Translations under genes and position numbers: made by a program
From: Hemileia vastatrix
Taxonomy: Eukaryota > Basidiomycota > Pucciniomycetes > Pucciniales > Zaghouaniaceae
NCBI GenBank assembly: GCA_030280995.1
Contig: JASXTE010000005.1
Location: 33,617,501 to 33,681,500, forward strand
Reading direction: 5' to 3'
Length of the DNA stretch: 64,000 bases
The notes under the pieces: generated by a model
Told to the model about the DNA's origin: nothing
Database searches by the model: none
What the model saw: the letters and a program-made list of their open reading frames with translations, nothing else
Shown here: positions 1-11,076 of the stretch, in pieces
Numbering within the stretch: the first letter of the stretch is position 1
How the letters are laid out: each line of letters opens with the position of its first letter

Positions 1-495
1 AGAAATATATTGTGATATATAGCTATTTGTCTATTTTGTGATTACTCTGAAAACAGTAAGAGATTGGATTTTTCTGTGATTAAGTGTTTAAGAGTATATT
101 AGAGATATTCTGAGTCTTTTAGAGTTTGTGCATCTGTGTGTGTATTTCATATAGTATAGTGAGAAAGCACAACACAGAGAGAATATATAGATTCAGTAGG
201 ATAAACTATTATTAGAGTTATTTTATTTCTATAATAAGGAAAATTCAAGGAGAGCACTTCAAGAGGGAGTATCTGTGTATATCAGTGCTTATTAGAAATA
301 GAAATATCCAGATAGTAATATTTTTTTTCCTTATCTTTTAATTTATCTCTCAACTCATAAACTATCTAGTCAGATATTAGTGTTACACATTATTGCACTG
401 TTATTAAAATAAGAGTGGCAGGCGCTTCTTTTTAAAAATTGAAAAGAAGAACCAACCCATCAGGCATTTTGTCTACTGCTTAGTACTTTAGAACT
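1..495. mobile_element. Partial LTR of family R, running off the left edge
   Basis: This stretch is the reverse complement of the left part of the solo LTR at 53753-54950: the shared end reads TACTGCTTAGTACTTTAGAAC and the match continues to the window edge. Many AGCGC sites of the other copy are AGTGC or AGCAC here, as expected from CpG decay. Only about 40% of the LTR is visible, so solo or full-element status cannot be decided. Confidence 0.75.
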
Positions 496-674
496 TTCCA
501 CAATGTGATGCTGGTAAGTGATACCAAACCTTTTAATACTTTACTCTGCTTTTCTTCTACTTTTTGTTAATATATCTTATCAATCTAGAACAAGTGTAAG
601 TTGCTAAAGAGACTCTAAAGTTTGAAAATAAAAAATAAGAGCTCTCTTTAGGGAGGGATGAAAGGGTACATGAT
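496..674. other. Spacer with possible intron, unassigned
   Basis: There is no open frame. A GTAAGT at about 505 and a pyrimidine-rich tract ending in CTAG at about 590 could be a fungal intron leading toward the small coiled-coil frame downstream. The upstream exon would have to lie in the R LTR, so I give this little weight. Confidence 0.2.
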
Positions 675-992
675 ATGGAAGTGAAAAAGTTTGAACTCTC
701 TTCACGGAAGGATGATAGGACACAAGTCTTGGAGGAGAGGAAGTATGAACTCTATTTACAGAAAGATGATAGGGCACAAGAAATGAAGGAGAAGAAATTT
801 GAGTTATCTCTAAGTATTGAAAAATCAAAGAGAGTGGATAAAACACTCAAGCATCAAAGCCTCATGGAACAAATGAAATATAAGCTTGATTGTGAAGAAA
901 ATTCCAAAAAGAAAGATTTCTTGATAGAATGTGTTAAACCTAATAAATCAGTTGAGGAAATTGAAGTTTTAAATAAATTTTTCGAAGACTAG
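675..992 (+). CDS. Charged coiled-coil fragment with 18-residue repeats
   Basis: A 105-residue frame, almost entirely Lys, Glu, Arg, Asp and Leu, begins with about two and a half copies of an 18-residue repeat. Each repeat has an aromatic-Glu-Leu core followed by KDDR (FELSSRKDDR, then YELYLQKDDR, then FELSLS). The same frame continues upstream past a TAA with another ELSLGRDER-type copy, so the ATG at 675 is probably not the original start. I do not recognise the family. Long charged helices of this type occur at the C-terminus of some transposon-associated DNA-binding proteins, but no such domain is visible here. It is flanked by repeats on both sides and is probably a fragment. Confidence 0.35.
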   Translation: MEVKKFELSSRKDDRTQVLEERKYELYLQKDDRAQEMKEKKFELSLSIEKSKRVDKTLKHQSLMEQMKYKLDCEENSKKKDFLIECVKPNKSVEEIEVLNKFFED

Positions 993-1189
993 TTTGTTTT
1001 ATTTATCTCATACTTAAACTGTTCATAATTAATTGTACATAAAGTTTTATCTTAATTTACTATATTTCTTTACTCTATCCGTCATTAGTTGAATTTTCAT
1101 ATTTTAATGTTATAAATTCTTTTTTAATTAAGATTTTCAAAAATTTTTAATGTTAAAAATTCTTTTTTAGTTTAAATTTTCAAGTCAAA
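993..1189. other. AT-rich spacer
   Basis: No open frame or recognisable repeat apart from short A/T runs. Confidence 0.5.
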
Positions 1190-1510
1190 TTTGTAAATTT
1201 CCCAATCCCACCCCTGCATTTAATTGAACTAAGGGTGGGTATCACCAAAATTCCTTCAAGTAGAGAATTTTGCAAGTCTTATATGAAATTTTGGCAATAC
1301 TCCCCCTGCACTTTATTGAAATAAGAGATGGGTATCACCAAAATTTAAAGTCAATTTTTTTTTTGCAAGTCTCATATGAAAATTTGGCAATACCTCCCCT
1401 GTATTTTATTGAATTAAGAGAATGGTATCCCCAAATTTTCAAGTCAATTTTTTTTAAAGTCTGATATGAAAGTTTGGGAATACACCCCCTGAAATTTATT
1501 GAATCAAAGA
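1190..1510. repeat. Tandem repeat, unit about 100 bp, three to four copies
   Basis: Successive blocks repeat the order GCAAGTCTxATATGAAA, TTTGGCAATAC, CCCCTG, TTTATTGAATTAAGAG, GGTATCACCAAA and CAAGTCAATTTTTT. Copies differ by substitutions and in T-run length. Small frames across it are by-products of the repeat. Confidence 0.7.
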
Positions 1511-2061
1511 AATCAAATGAAAAAAAAATTTAAAAATGAAAATTTCTACAACCAATTATTTTCACCAGTCCCAATCAAGTTTTCCTATTTTATATAATAG
1601 CCAGAAGAAAGACCTAAAGCCAGATGCACCATAATATAAAAACAGTAATCAATCTTTATGTAACTTTAAAAAATAATTGGAAGAGACAAATCCAAAATTA
1701 GATGAAAAAAATTAAAAAGGAAAAATAAAATTGAAAAAACGGAAAATAAAAAGGAAAGTTTAAAAAAATTAAAAAGATAAAAATAATAATAATAAAATTT
1801 AATATATGAGAAAAAAAAAGAAAAAAAATGGAATAAAATATTTAATGATAGAAATTTTTTTATAATATTTTAGTTACCATACTTGACAGATCTACTAAGA
1901 ACAATTTTTTTATCTAAATTTTTTTTTGATTATTAATACAATTAATAAGACCTTCATTTCTTTGGAATGAACAGCCAAATGAGTAAATTCTTGACAAGAA
2001 ACTAAAGTTGGAGGTGCTTTAGTTGTTTGATTCCAATGTTGAGAAGAATTCTATCAGATGG
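1511..2061. other. AT-rich low-complexity spacer
   Basis: Runs of A and T, no open frame of note. It ends at the first base of the P-family solo LTR. Confidence 0.5.
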
Positions 2062-2986
2062 TGTGGTCTTCCAACATTGGCAGAGGACTTTGTTTGGCTG
2101 TTTGGAACTGTCTTGGTATGTCTTAATTGACATTGGTTAGATAATTGGGTGTTTTTCTGGTTTTATTCAGTGAATATTTGGATTATGGGTATGTGGGTAC
2201 TACCATTGAATAGCCCCAGTTTTTCTACATATTTTATGTCTTGATGTCATTTTTCATATTCTAAGTTTTAAGGGGTCATTTGCTCATTTTTCCATTCTAA
2301 AAGATAGCTGTTTAATTTTGGTTTTCATGTTTTACGGGCTAACTTTAAGTCTTAGAGTTAAGTGCTTAGTACCATTAAGTAGAGCTAATTTTTCTCTATA
2401 TTTTATGTCTCAAGTTGTCGTAGCTTAATTTTGTGTTTTAAGGGTTTTAGTAGTTGTGGTGGATTTTTCTAAGTATTTTGGGCTTTGATGGAGGTTTTTG
2501 GTGGTTTTCTGGCCGCCCGCCTTGGTTATAGAAGGTTGAGGAGCGCTTCTAGAGGGTTTTTATTCAATTTGGCTGCCAAAAGCACCAAATTTGTTGCTGT
2601 GCATGGATTTTTTAGATAGTGGTCTGTGTGTACATACTGAATAAGACAGTTTGGGTAAACTTTAATTATCATACAACCATCCAGAGGTGGTATCATTGTT
2701 CTCACTCAGTTTTCAATGCTTTTTGGTCACAGTTGGCGGTGTTTGTTGCAAGGTTAGTTCTTCATTTAACTCAAATTTGGCAACTGGTTTATCTGTTGTA
2801 GCTTTGCAACCTACATCAAGTATTATTGCTGTTTTCTGTTCAACAAGTGCACAGTGTTTTGTTTCTCTGGTGTGGATCTTTCTGCATTTCAGGTTTCTGG
2901 TTCTTTGGTTCTCAGTGGTCTGCTATTTGCTACCGTCATGACTAGTAAAGCAGTCAAGAAGTGTGTTGGAAGGGGTATAGTAACAG

Positions 2987-4163
2987 TGTCAGCCTAAATA
3001 TCCTTAGGACTGAGTATTTCTTATGCTTAAAATAAGATAACCTTAACTAGATTAAGCTTATATCTTAAAAATAAGGTTAAAATAATAATATATATTATTT
3101 TATTATATATATATATAATTATTATTCTATTATATAATTTATAATAGTTTAAATAGCTTATCCATGGCCTAATAATACTTATTAAGGTGTTAATGGAGTC
3201 ATAATATACTTATATTAAGTGATATGAAGTAATTATTGACATACATAAGCTTATATGTATACATAAATCTCATATTCAGTGAAATATGCAGTATATTATG
3301 TATATTTAGGTATATAAGTGGGTTTTAGCCCCTTAATAGCCTATAACCTTTGTTTTTCTGCTTATTTTAGGTAATATGGACGAAATCAGTGGACTCACAA
3401 CGCCTACAGAAGCATAGACACCTATATCAGGCGCATACACCCAGTTTGGACAACTAAAATTACTTCCTTGGATGGTTATTCACGGATTTATGGGTTGGAA
3501 AGATGTTTTTGGGTTAATGTGGATGCTTGGGGATGTTATTGGGGGCTTGGACATTTTATTTGTTTCCTTTATATGCTTTTAGTTTCATTAAATCTCTTTT
3601 TGATCATTTATTTTACCTGTTTCTTTATGGTATCCGCTTTTATCTGGGTTTTCTATTTATGGTATGACTCTGTGTTATTATTAATAGTGATGGAGGGTCC
3701 TTACTGGAGGTCTGGGTGTTGAAACTGCTTGAAGTGGACACCATGGGGAGGTGATGGGCCCTCACAGTGCTGTAATTTCCGGGGATAGCAGTGACATCAT
3801 CTGGATTGAAGGTCTGTGCACTCCAGTGGATTTGGGTATAAGTAAGAAGGGATTTTGATGGTTTATTATCATCATTCAATTACTACACTTCAAACAAACA
3901 CTACAATACAATTATTAGTATTCAGAAATATATTATAAAGCCCTTATAAATTGATATTATCTTTATAAAAGCTATAACTATATTTTATTCTTCTATTTTC
4001 CACCACTAGCACACATTTAAATCCAAGTATTGTGAGTTTTATTTGAGTATAACTATTTTATTAGTCTTCCCCTGAGGTTTAATCACTAAATCATTTATAA
4101 ATAAGTAGTAGGACCATAAAATAACACTATTATATCATACTTATATACTAGACTATACTGACA
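2987..4163 (+). repeat. 5' LTR of element N
   Basis: Begins TGTCAGCCTAAATATCC and ends TATACTGACA. It differs from the 3' LTR by a handful of substitutions. It contains an alternating AT tract near 3090-3130. Small frames inside it (for example at 3468) follow LTR sequence and are not supported as genes. Confidence 0.95.
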
Positions 4164-4165
4164 AT

Positions 4166-4178
4166 TGGGGGTCTTTCC
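4166..4178 (+). promoter_or_regulatory. Putative primer binding site of N
   Basis: Two bases after the LTR comes TGGGGGTCTTTCC. It starts with TGG, complementary to a tRNA CCA end. The M family has the near-identical TGGGGACCTTTCC at the same offset, which supports a shared tRNA primer. Which tRNA is not determined. Confidence 0.6.
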
Positions 4179-4674
4179 TTATATTTTACTTATTATTTAG
4201 TATAAGCCTTGGGACGTGATTTTTACCTTAGTACAACTCAAAATTAACCAAATATTTGGGTCTGCTGCATATTAGTGGGTCATCATAGCTCATTGATTGC
4301 GGAAAAGAACCCTTATAATAATTGTACTAATTTTTTATCATAAAAATTAGATATTTACAGTAGTAACTGTACCCAATATAAACCCAATTTCACTTGGTAT
4401 TTGGACACCAATATAACACCCAATAAAATTGGTATTTGGCTAAAGCTTGGTAAGCTAATTATTCACCCTTATAGAGGTCTAGTTAAACTTATTATTATAT
4501 TTTTAACAGATTTTTTCGAATTTCTCTTATATTTTATTTAAATAAATAAAGATATAAATTCAGGGTAAGCTCCATTGCTTTTTTATTAGTAATATAATTG
4601 CTAATATTATTTGTCTACTAATTCCACAGAGTTTTTTCCTTTTGTAGACGTAAAATATTGTTATTCTGAACAAT

Positions 4675-6972
4675 ATGAGTGCTCCCCAGGATAGTGTAAG
4701 TGAACAGCCTGCTTATAATACCAGGTCTAAAGCTAATAAAAACTTTCCAGGACATCACCATGGAGGGACAACAGTACCCCCAGCCAGAAAGCATGAGTAT
4801 AGAGGAAAAGGACGCCCTCTTAAAAAAGATAACTATCAAAAAGACGTCTCCTCCTCTTCAGGATCAACTGTCCCACCTGGCCAAACAGGTTCTGAAGCTA
4901 GAGGAATCAAAATCTCTCATGTTCAAAGAGGTAGAGCAGTTGCAAAACAATTGCAAGGTAGGATTTCAGCAGATGAATCAGGCAATGGCAAAATTAAAGG
5001 GAGGCCAGCCCAGTCAATCAAATCAGCAACCCCCTACCCAAGGAGGGTCCACTCACTCCCAGGAGAAAATCCTGGTAGACAAATGGAAATGGGACTGGTT
5101 TCACCAACAGTGGACAAGCCACAGTTGCAACAGGGATCCGCCCCCTCATCTGACTTCCTCAGCTCACCCTTACAAGGGAAAAAAGCGCCAAAAATCAGGA
5201 CTGGCAACCATCCCTTGGTAAGTAACTTACCCTCTCAGATTAGACATAATGCTGATAATTACAATATAGGTAATTCTATTGATGTTAAATCTGTACAACA
5301 AATAGAGGAGGATTTAAGAAATTTAGGTTTTAGAGTAGATACACCTGACTTGTCTTTTGTCCATAATAACAGTACTATATACAATGATAATACAGTTAAT
5401 CCTCAGTTGCAACCACCTACTAGTGAGATGAGAAGTTCACAGGAGAGTGAGAGAATTGAAAAGGAGGAAATGGAATATTTTAACAATAATCCAACTGTCC
5501 ATAGAATTGTTTCAGCATTGTGGAATAGAATGACTGATTGTGAGGAACAGACAGTTAAGCTCACTAGTGATACAATTTCATCCTTAACATTGAACATTTC
5601 TCAATTAGCAACACGTAATAAAGAATTAGAGAAAAAACATTTGTCTCTAACTCTTAAATATGATTCATTGAGTAATAAATATAATGACCTTTCAAACAAA
5701 TTTTGTGAGTTAAAAAAATTATATGAAACACATTTATTAAAGACTGAATCAAGAACAAAGTTATCTTTTGCCCAGACAAATCAAAGTGTCTCTGAGTTGC
5801 TATAAAGATTAACTAAAGTTGAGATTGAAACTGCCAATCTACTAATGAACCAGGATAATCATAAGTATAATCAATATATTAACAATCCTTTCATTGGCAA
5901 AAGTGAATCCCATTCCTTCCCTGTACCACCACAATTAAAACCATCTGGTGGTAGTGTCAAATCTGAAAATGTAAGTCACAAATTCGTGCAGGAAGAAATA
6001 CAAGACCATTTATCAAAAGTGAATGAGTTGTTGAATTTACCTAAGATTAGTGAGATAAAATCCAATCAGAAGAACTGGCCTAAGATAGATCAGTACCCAA
6101 CTTATGATGGGGAAGCCAGCTCTGATTGGCAACATTTTATTCAAAGAATTGACAACTTGAAATTCTCATATAAGTTACCAGATGAAGAGATAACATCAAA
6201 ATTAATTTCTTTATTTAAGGATGTTGCTTTATTATGGTTTGAAGCTTTCTTAAGTGAGGGTAAAGACTACTCTTGGGCTGAATGGAAACAACTTATTGAA
6301 AAACAATTTGGAGGTTCTAAATTCAGGCTTACTCAGCAAAGACTGTATGAGAAGACTAGGTATAATCCGTTGAATGGTGACAAACCTATGGTATTTTTAA
6401 TGAATTTAAACAAAATATTAAAAGCCATTGAGCCTCACATGGATTTTAACTTATGGAAAGATAAGATAATATACAAATTACCTATATCTGTCAGAGACAT
6501 TGTTGTAGCTAGAACATTAAATGTTACTGAATATTCTGACTTTATTAATATTTGCAATGAAATATTATTAAACCATAAGTATGAATCAAGGTATTCCACT
6601 TATAAGCAAAATGTTGAACCTGTAAAAACTCAGAATTCAAAAACACTTCAGGAGAAGCAGAAAAAACCTACTGCACCTGTAGTACCTAAAAAGTATGAAA
6701 CAAATACTTGTTATAAGTTTAACAAACCTTGGGTTAAAGGTCACAAATGTGAGGAAAACATAAATATTGTTGAAAATCAACATGAATCTGAAAATGAAGT
6801 AGAAAAGAGTAATGATTCAAGTGATTATGACAGTAATATCTCATATAGTGATGAAAATGAAGTCTGTATGTTGGAAGATGATTTGTCCATCTTTTACAAT
6901 CCAATATTAAATATAGACTCAAATGAATCTTTAATGAATTTTGAGGATGTTAAAATCATTAAGGATATATAA
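4675..6972 (+). pseudogene. gag: Gag of element N, one internal stop
   Basis: One frame runs from ATG 4675 to 6972, broken only by TAA at 5803-5805. The equivalent place in element M suggests a former CAA. Order: a low-complexity N-terminal third, a coiled coil (about residues 270-380), a capsid-like region containing FIQRIDNLKFSYKLPDEE and QFGGSKFRLTQQRLYEK, and a zinc knuckle. The knuckle reads CYKFNKPWVKGHKC; its second Cys is Phe, whereas element M keeps CYKCNEPWVKGHTC, so the knuckle is damaged. The frame stops at the deletion junction, soon after IIKD. The first third overlaps a second conserved frame (4760-5221), so where translation really starts is unsettled. Confidence 0.8.
4760..5221 (+). 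CDS. Conserved overlapping leader frame (MEGQ frame) in gag of N
   Basis: A 153-residue frame beginning MEGQ overlaps the first third of gag in another reading frame. Counterparts in the same relative place are at 16392-16841 and 40851-41252 (both minus strand). Across the three copies this frame, not the gag frame, keeps the residues: MEGQ, an MSxEE..LLK start of a helix, LQxQ, NQA, and KWKWDW near the end. It is predicted helical and possibly coiled-coil. It ends PW-stop on the sequence TTGGTAAGT, which looks like a splice donor, but the obvious acceptor does not give an open joined frame. It may be the true gag N-terminus reached by a frameshift, or a separate small protein. Confidence 0.55.
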   Translation: MEGQQYPQPESMSIEEKDALLKKITIKKTSPPLQDQLSHLAKQVLKLEESKSLMFKEVEQLQNNCKVGFQQMNQAMAKLKGGQPSQSNQQPPTQGGSTHSQEKILVDKWKWDWFHQQWTSHSCNRDPPPHLTSSAHPYKGKKRQKSGLATIPW

Positions 6973-7724
6973 GAAGATACTGTGCTTTTGGTCTTAATTT
7001 TAAAGACAATGACAAATTCACACATGATTGGGTAACCCTTATCCCAGGTTTAGAATTTGCATATAATAGTACAGTACATTCTGTCACTGGCAAGAAGCCA
7101 TTTGAGTTATGGTTGTGTTATGTACCTAATACCCCTGCTAAAACTCTTAATAAGTTACCTAGATTGGATATTCATCCAGGTACTAAATCTTTTCTTCAGA
7201 TGCAGGAACTATGCAGAAAACATGCTCAAGAATGTATTCATAAGGCTTTTGAGTATGAAAAGAAAAGATGGGATAAAGTCCATAAAGAACAAATGTTCAA
7301 AGAGGGTGATGAAGTCCATATTTCAACGCTACATTTCAATTTAAATGGTAATGTTAAATTGAAGGATCCATTCATTGGACAATTTGTAGTTAAAAAGATG
7401 GTTGGTAATAATGCTGTTGAGGTTATTCTATATGCACCTTAAGATAGAAAACATCCAGTATTTCCTATTTCTCTTATAAAACCATACCATTCTAATGATA
7501 CTGCTCTCTTTCCAAGAAGATCAGGAAGGCATAAACAGCAACCTGAAGAAATAGTGGAAAAAGCAGAAATTGAAAAGATACTTAAAAAGAGACACCTTAC
7601 TAAAGAAAAGGGAGTTGAGTATCTATTAAGATTTAAAAATAAATCAAGTGAATATGACCAGTGGATTCCAGAAAATGAAATCTCTGATCTTAAAAATCTC
7701 TTGAAAAAATTTAAATCTAAATAA
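6973..7724 (+). pseudogene. Integrase C-terminus and chromodomain remnant of N
   Basis: Starts at the deletion junction with the RRYCAFG sequence of integrase and stays in one frame to TAA at 7722-7724, with one internal TAA at 7440-7442 where element M has Tyr (YAPYDRKHP). It includes the integrase C-terminal region (GDEV, STLHFNL, GNVKLKDPF) and a C-terminal chromodomain (EIEKILKKR, YLLRFKNK, WIPENEIS). The chromodomain normally directs integration to particular chromatin. Without the catalytic D,D-35-E core this remnant cannot integrate DNA. Confidence 0.85.
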
Positions 7725-7829
7725 TACTGTTCATTCAGTATATGTATTATAAAAATTATTTTTTTATTTTATTATTTCATTCCTTAAGATTAATTAAAAT
7801 GTCTTAACATTTTTTTTATTGTTTTTTTT

Positions 7830-7841
7830 GGGGTGAGGGAG
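7830..7841 (+). promoter_or_regulatory. Polypurine tract of N
   Basis: GGGGTGAGGGAG lies immediately before the 3' LTR and is the usual plus-strand primer. The S element has nearly the same sequence at its own LTR border. Confidence 0.75.
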
Positions 7842-9017
7842 TGTCAGCCTAAATATCCTTAGGACTGAGTATTTCTTATGCTTAAAATAAGATAACCTTA
7901 ACTAGATTAAGCCTATATCTTAAAAATAAGGTTAAAATAATAATATATATTATTTTATTATATATATATATAATTATTATTCTATTATATAATTTATAAT
8001 AGTTTAAATAGCTTATCCATGGCCTAATAATACTTATTAAGGTGTTAATGGAGTCATAATATACTTATCTTAAGTGATATGAAGTAATTATTGACATACA
8101 TAAGCTTATATGTATACATAAATCTCATATTCAGTGAAATATGCAGTATATTATGTATATTTAGGTATATAAGTGGGTTTTAGCCCCTTAATAGCCTATA
8201 ACCTTTGTTTTTCTGCTTATTTTAGGTCATATGGACGAAATCAGTGGACTCACAACGCCTACAGAAGCATAGACACCTATATCAGGCGCATACACCCAGT
8301 TTGGACAACTAAAATTACTTCCTTGGATGGTTATTCACGGATTTATGGGTTGGAAAGATGTTTTTGGGTTAATGTGGATGCTTGGGGATGTTATTTGGGG
8401 CTTGGACATTTTATTTGTTTCTTTATATGCTTTTAGTTTCATTAAATCTCTTTTTGATCATTTATTTTACCTGTTTCTTTATGGTATCCGCTTTTATCTG
8501 GGTTTTCTATTTATGGTATGACTCTGTGTTATTATTAATAGTGATGGAGGGTCCTTACTGGAGGTCTGGGTGTTGAAACTTCTTGAAGTGGACGCCATGG
8601 GGAGGTGATGGGCCCTCACAGTGCTTTAATTGCCATGGATAGCAGTGACATCATCTGGATTGAAGGTCTGTGCACCATAGTGGATTTGGGTATAAGTAAG
8701 AAGGGATTTTGACGGTTTATTATCATCATTCAATTACTACACTTCAAACAAACACTACAATACAATTATTAGTATTCAGAAATATATTATAAAGCCCTTA
8801 TAAATTGATATTATCTTTATAAAAGCTAAAACTATATTTTATTCTTCTATTTTCCACCACTAGCACGCATTTAAATCCAAGTATTGTGAGTTTTATTTGA
8901 GTATAACTATTTTATTAGTCTTCCCCTGAGGTTTAATCACTAAATCATTTATTAATAAGTAGTAGGACCATAAAATAACACTATTATATCATACTTATAT
9001 ACTAGACTATACTGACA
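7842..9017 (+). repeat. 3' LTR of element N
   Basis: 1176 bp, TGTCAGCC...ACTGACA, nearly identical to the 5' LTR, followed by the TSD copy AACAG at 9018-9022. Confidence 0.95.
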
Positions 9018-9146
9018 AACAGTCTCTAATTTTCTGTAGAAAATAGAGCTCACCTGGTATTTCTCAAAGGGACAGGGGTTTTTCTCTCCAGTTTTACTCC
9101 AACTCCCTTGGTCAAGGCCTATAGCTGGTACACAAGGAGTATTGGT

Positions 9147-9398
9147 TTAATAGGGACTATTGATCAAGTAAGTAATTATTTCTGCTTGAATATCAATTAT
9201 CATTAGTAATAGACTTAAAGCAACCTATAGGAATTTATATAATCTTTTTATTAGACTTTTAAAATTAAAAAAATAGTAATAAAGTATTTAAGTTATTATA
9301 AGTAATGTAATGTAAGTGATGGCTGAATAAGGGGAATTCTAAGTCCTTTTATAGGCAAGGAGACCTCTGAAAAGCCTCAAAAATGTATATAAAAACGT
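9147..9398. other. Spacer between P solo LTR and M array
   Basis: AT-rich, no open frame. If the M array is one insertion, this stretch was once contiguous with 43430 onward and could be part of the degraded LTR of element S. I could not confirm that by eye. Confidence 0.4.
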
Positions 9399-10899
9399 TT
9401 TCAGGCTAAGATCAACTAAATAGACGTGAACTAGCTTGAAAGGTCTTTGTCTAGAAGATTTAAATGGTCTTATATGAATACTGTAGTATAAATCCAACAA
9501 ATAGTAAAATATAATTCAGAATAAAGGTTTCAGTAATATAATTCTCACTATTCTTATATGTGGCTTACAATCTTTTTCGTTGGTAGAAAAATAGATTTAA
9601 TAATCTCAGATACTATTCAAAAGTCTTATAAAAGTACTGATTGAGTTGTATTATAATTTTTTGGTCATATTGGTTAAATTGAAGTGATAAAGAATGTAGA
9701 AAACAAGACCCAAAAACCTCCTCATTTTATACACACTGAGTTCCCCAAAAAATCCCTTGATGTACTATCCAAAACACTGTTAATGACACCTCAAACAACT
9801 AATAGACCTCTCCATCAACATCCCTAGTGAACCATGAAATAATTAGACAAGTAACAACCACCAAAATCCTATTAATAATAAGGGAGATCCAACAAAATTA
9901 GAGAAAAGACAAAAGGAGAGTATATGTGTATAAAACAATAATATAAAAGACTAAAGGAGAAATTTTAAGGTTAATAATTGCTTAATAATAAGGGGAATCT
10001 ACTGTAGAAATGTAGGGGCTAATCCTGACATTATACTATGTGAAATTCCCATCCAAAAATAACCAATATTGACTGAGAAACCACCCAAAAACTTAAAAAA
10101 GAGTGTGAGATGTGGGGTAACTACATGCAGTCCTTGGCAGGCGCTTGCACGGGTAAATCCTTGACTAAATTTAGGCGAATTTAAGTGTGGTGATGAAATA
10201 AGGTGCCAAGAGTGAGGGTATTAATGAAATTAGTGCATATAAACAAGGTCAATGCACTATTAATTAGGCTAGGACACTAAATAAGCGCCTGTCGCCTATT
10301 TTAGTGTGTTTCCCCACAGTGGGCGTAGAATGTGGCATAATTATAGTTTGAAAAAGCTAACTTTGCTAAAAATGAAGCTATTCACACGGGAAAAAAGCAG
10401 GCAGTATGTGGCCAGTACACAGAAGCCATTTCTGGCATAAAAAACACCAAATTTTTAAAAGTGTTATTTTTATGCATTTAAATAGCCAAATCAATAGTCC
10501 TAAATGAGCCCAATTGATCTGTCAAAGTGCATTTTTGATATTCTTAATTTTATAGCACATATAGTCAACTTTTAAGTGAAATAAAGCGCATTTCTTGTTT
10601 TTTGCGTAAAACAATGAATATAACAGCTTTAAGTGTACTTAAAAATTATGTAGCCTTATACTTAAGGTTCTTAAAATTACCCTAACATATTCAAACTTAA
10701 TATTAAGTACATAAGACCTATAACAGGTGGATATATGCGTGTATATAAGGTGTTATAATGGCATTTTTTGTGTATTTATCATAATTTTACTTATGTATAC
10801 TATTTGTGTACTCTTATTTATTGTTCCCATGTCTAGTTCATGTGTTTAACATAACTTATAAACACTATTTACTCAGTCCTGGGTATATACAGGCTGACA
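9399..10899 (-). repeat. Left LTR of the M array (3' LTR of M1)
   Basis: Runs from TTTCAGGCTAAGATCAAC (the other copies read TGTCAGG or TGTCGGG) to ATACAGGCTGACA. It contains the block GGCAGGCGCTTGCACGGG and a CACAGTGGGCGTAGAATGTGG segment, both kept in all three LTRs. Confidence 0.9.
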
Positions 10900-11076
10900 C
10901 TTGCCCAGTAAGAAAAACAATAAAAAAATGATAAGTTATACATTTTATTTATTTATTTGTAATTTTCAGGTATTCAGATTAACTCTGTAGCATTAAAGAT
11001 TATACTTTAAAGAAATAAAACATAATAAAATATTATGATTACTGGTTTTTAACCCCTCAGCTAGTTGAACAGAAAT

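Larger units (their letters stand above)
2987..9017 (+). mobile_element. Element N: internally deleted Ty3/gypsy retrotransposon
   Basis: Two near-identical LTRs (1177 and 1176 bp) with TGTCAG...CTGACA ends flank a 3.7 kb interior, and a perfect 5-bp target duplication AACAG lies at 2982-2986 and 9018-9022. The interior holds gag, then jumps directly into the last part of integrase plus chromodomain; protease, RT, RNase H and most of integrase are gone. It is therefore non-autonomous. The good LTR match and intact TSD imply a fairly recent insertion. Confidence 0.95.
2062..9146 (+). mobile_element. Solo LTR of family P, split by element N
   Basis: The left part (2062-2986) aligns with the P LTRs at 17453 and 35751 from TGTGGTCTTCC onward. 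The right part (about 9018-9146) carries the LTR tail with GGGACAGGGG, CTCCAACTCCCTTGGTCAAGGCCTA and a degraded end. Element N lies between them. No gag or pol of P flanks it, so it is a solo LTR. It is clearly older than the P1 LTRs, with numerous substitutions and few CpGs. The right boundary is good to about 5 bp. Confidence 0.85.

Noticed and set aside
604..846. Minus-strand frame opposite the coiled-coil fragment
   Set aside because: Shadow of the repetitive plus-strand frame, low-complexity Ser/Pro/His composition.
3468..3722. Open frame MDGYSRIYGL in the N LTR, repeated at 8173 and 8382
   Set aside because: It lies wholly in the LTR, frames differ between the two LTRs through single indels, and the copy at 48077 does not keep it.
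5218..5268. GTAAGT...ATATAG as an intron joining the MEGQ frame to gag in N
   Set aside because: Joining CCTTG to GTAAT gives TGG TAA, an immediate stop, and the gag frame reads straight through the same bases in N, M1 and M2. Other acceptors tried also gave a stop or the wrong phase.
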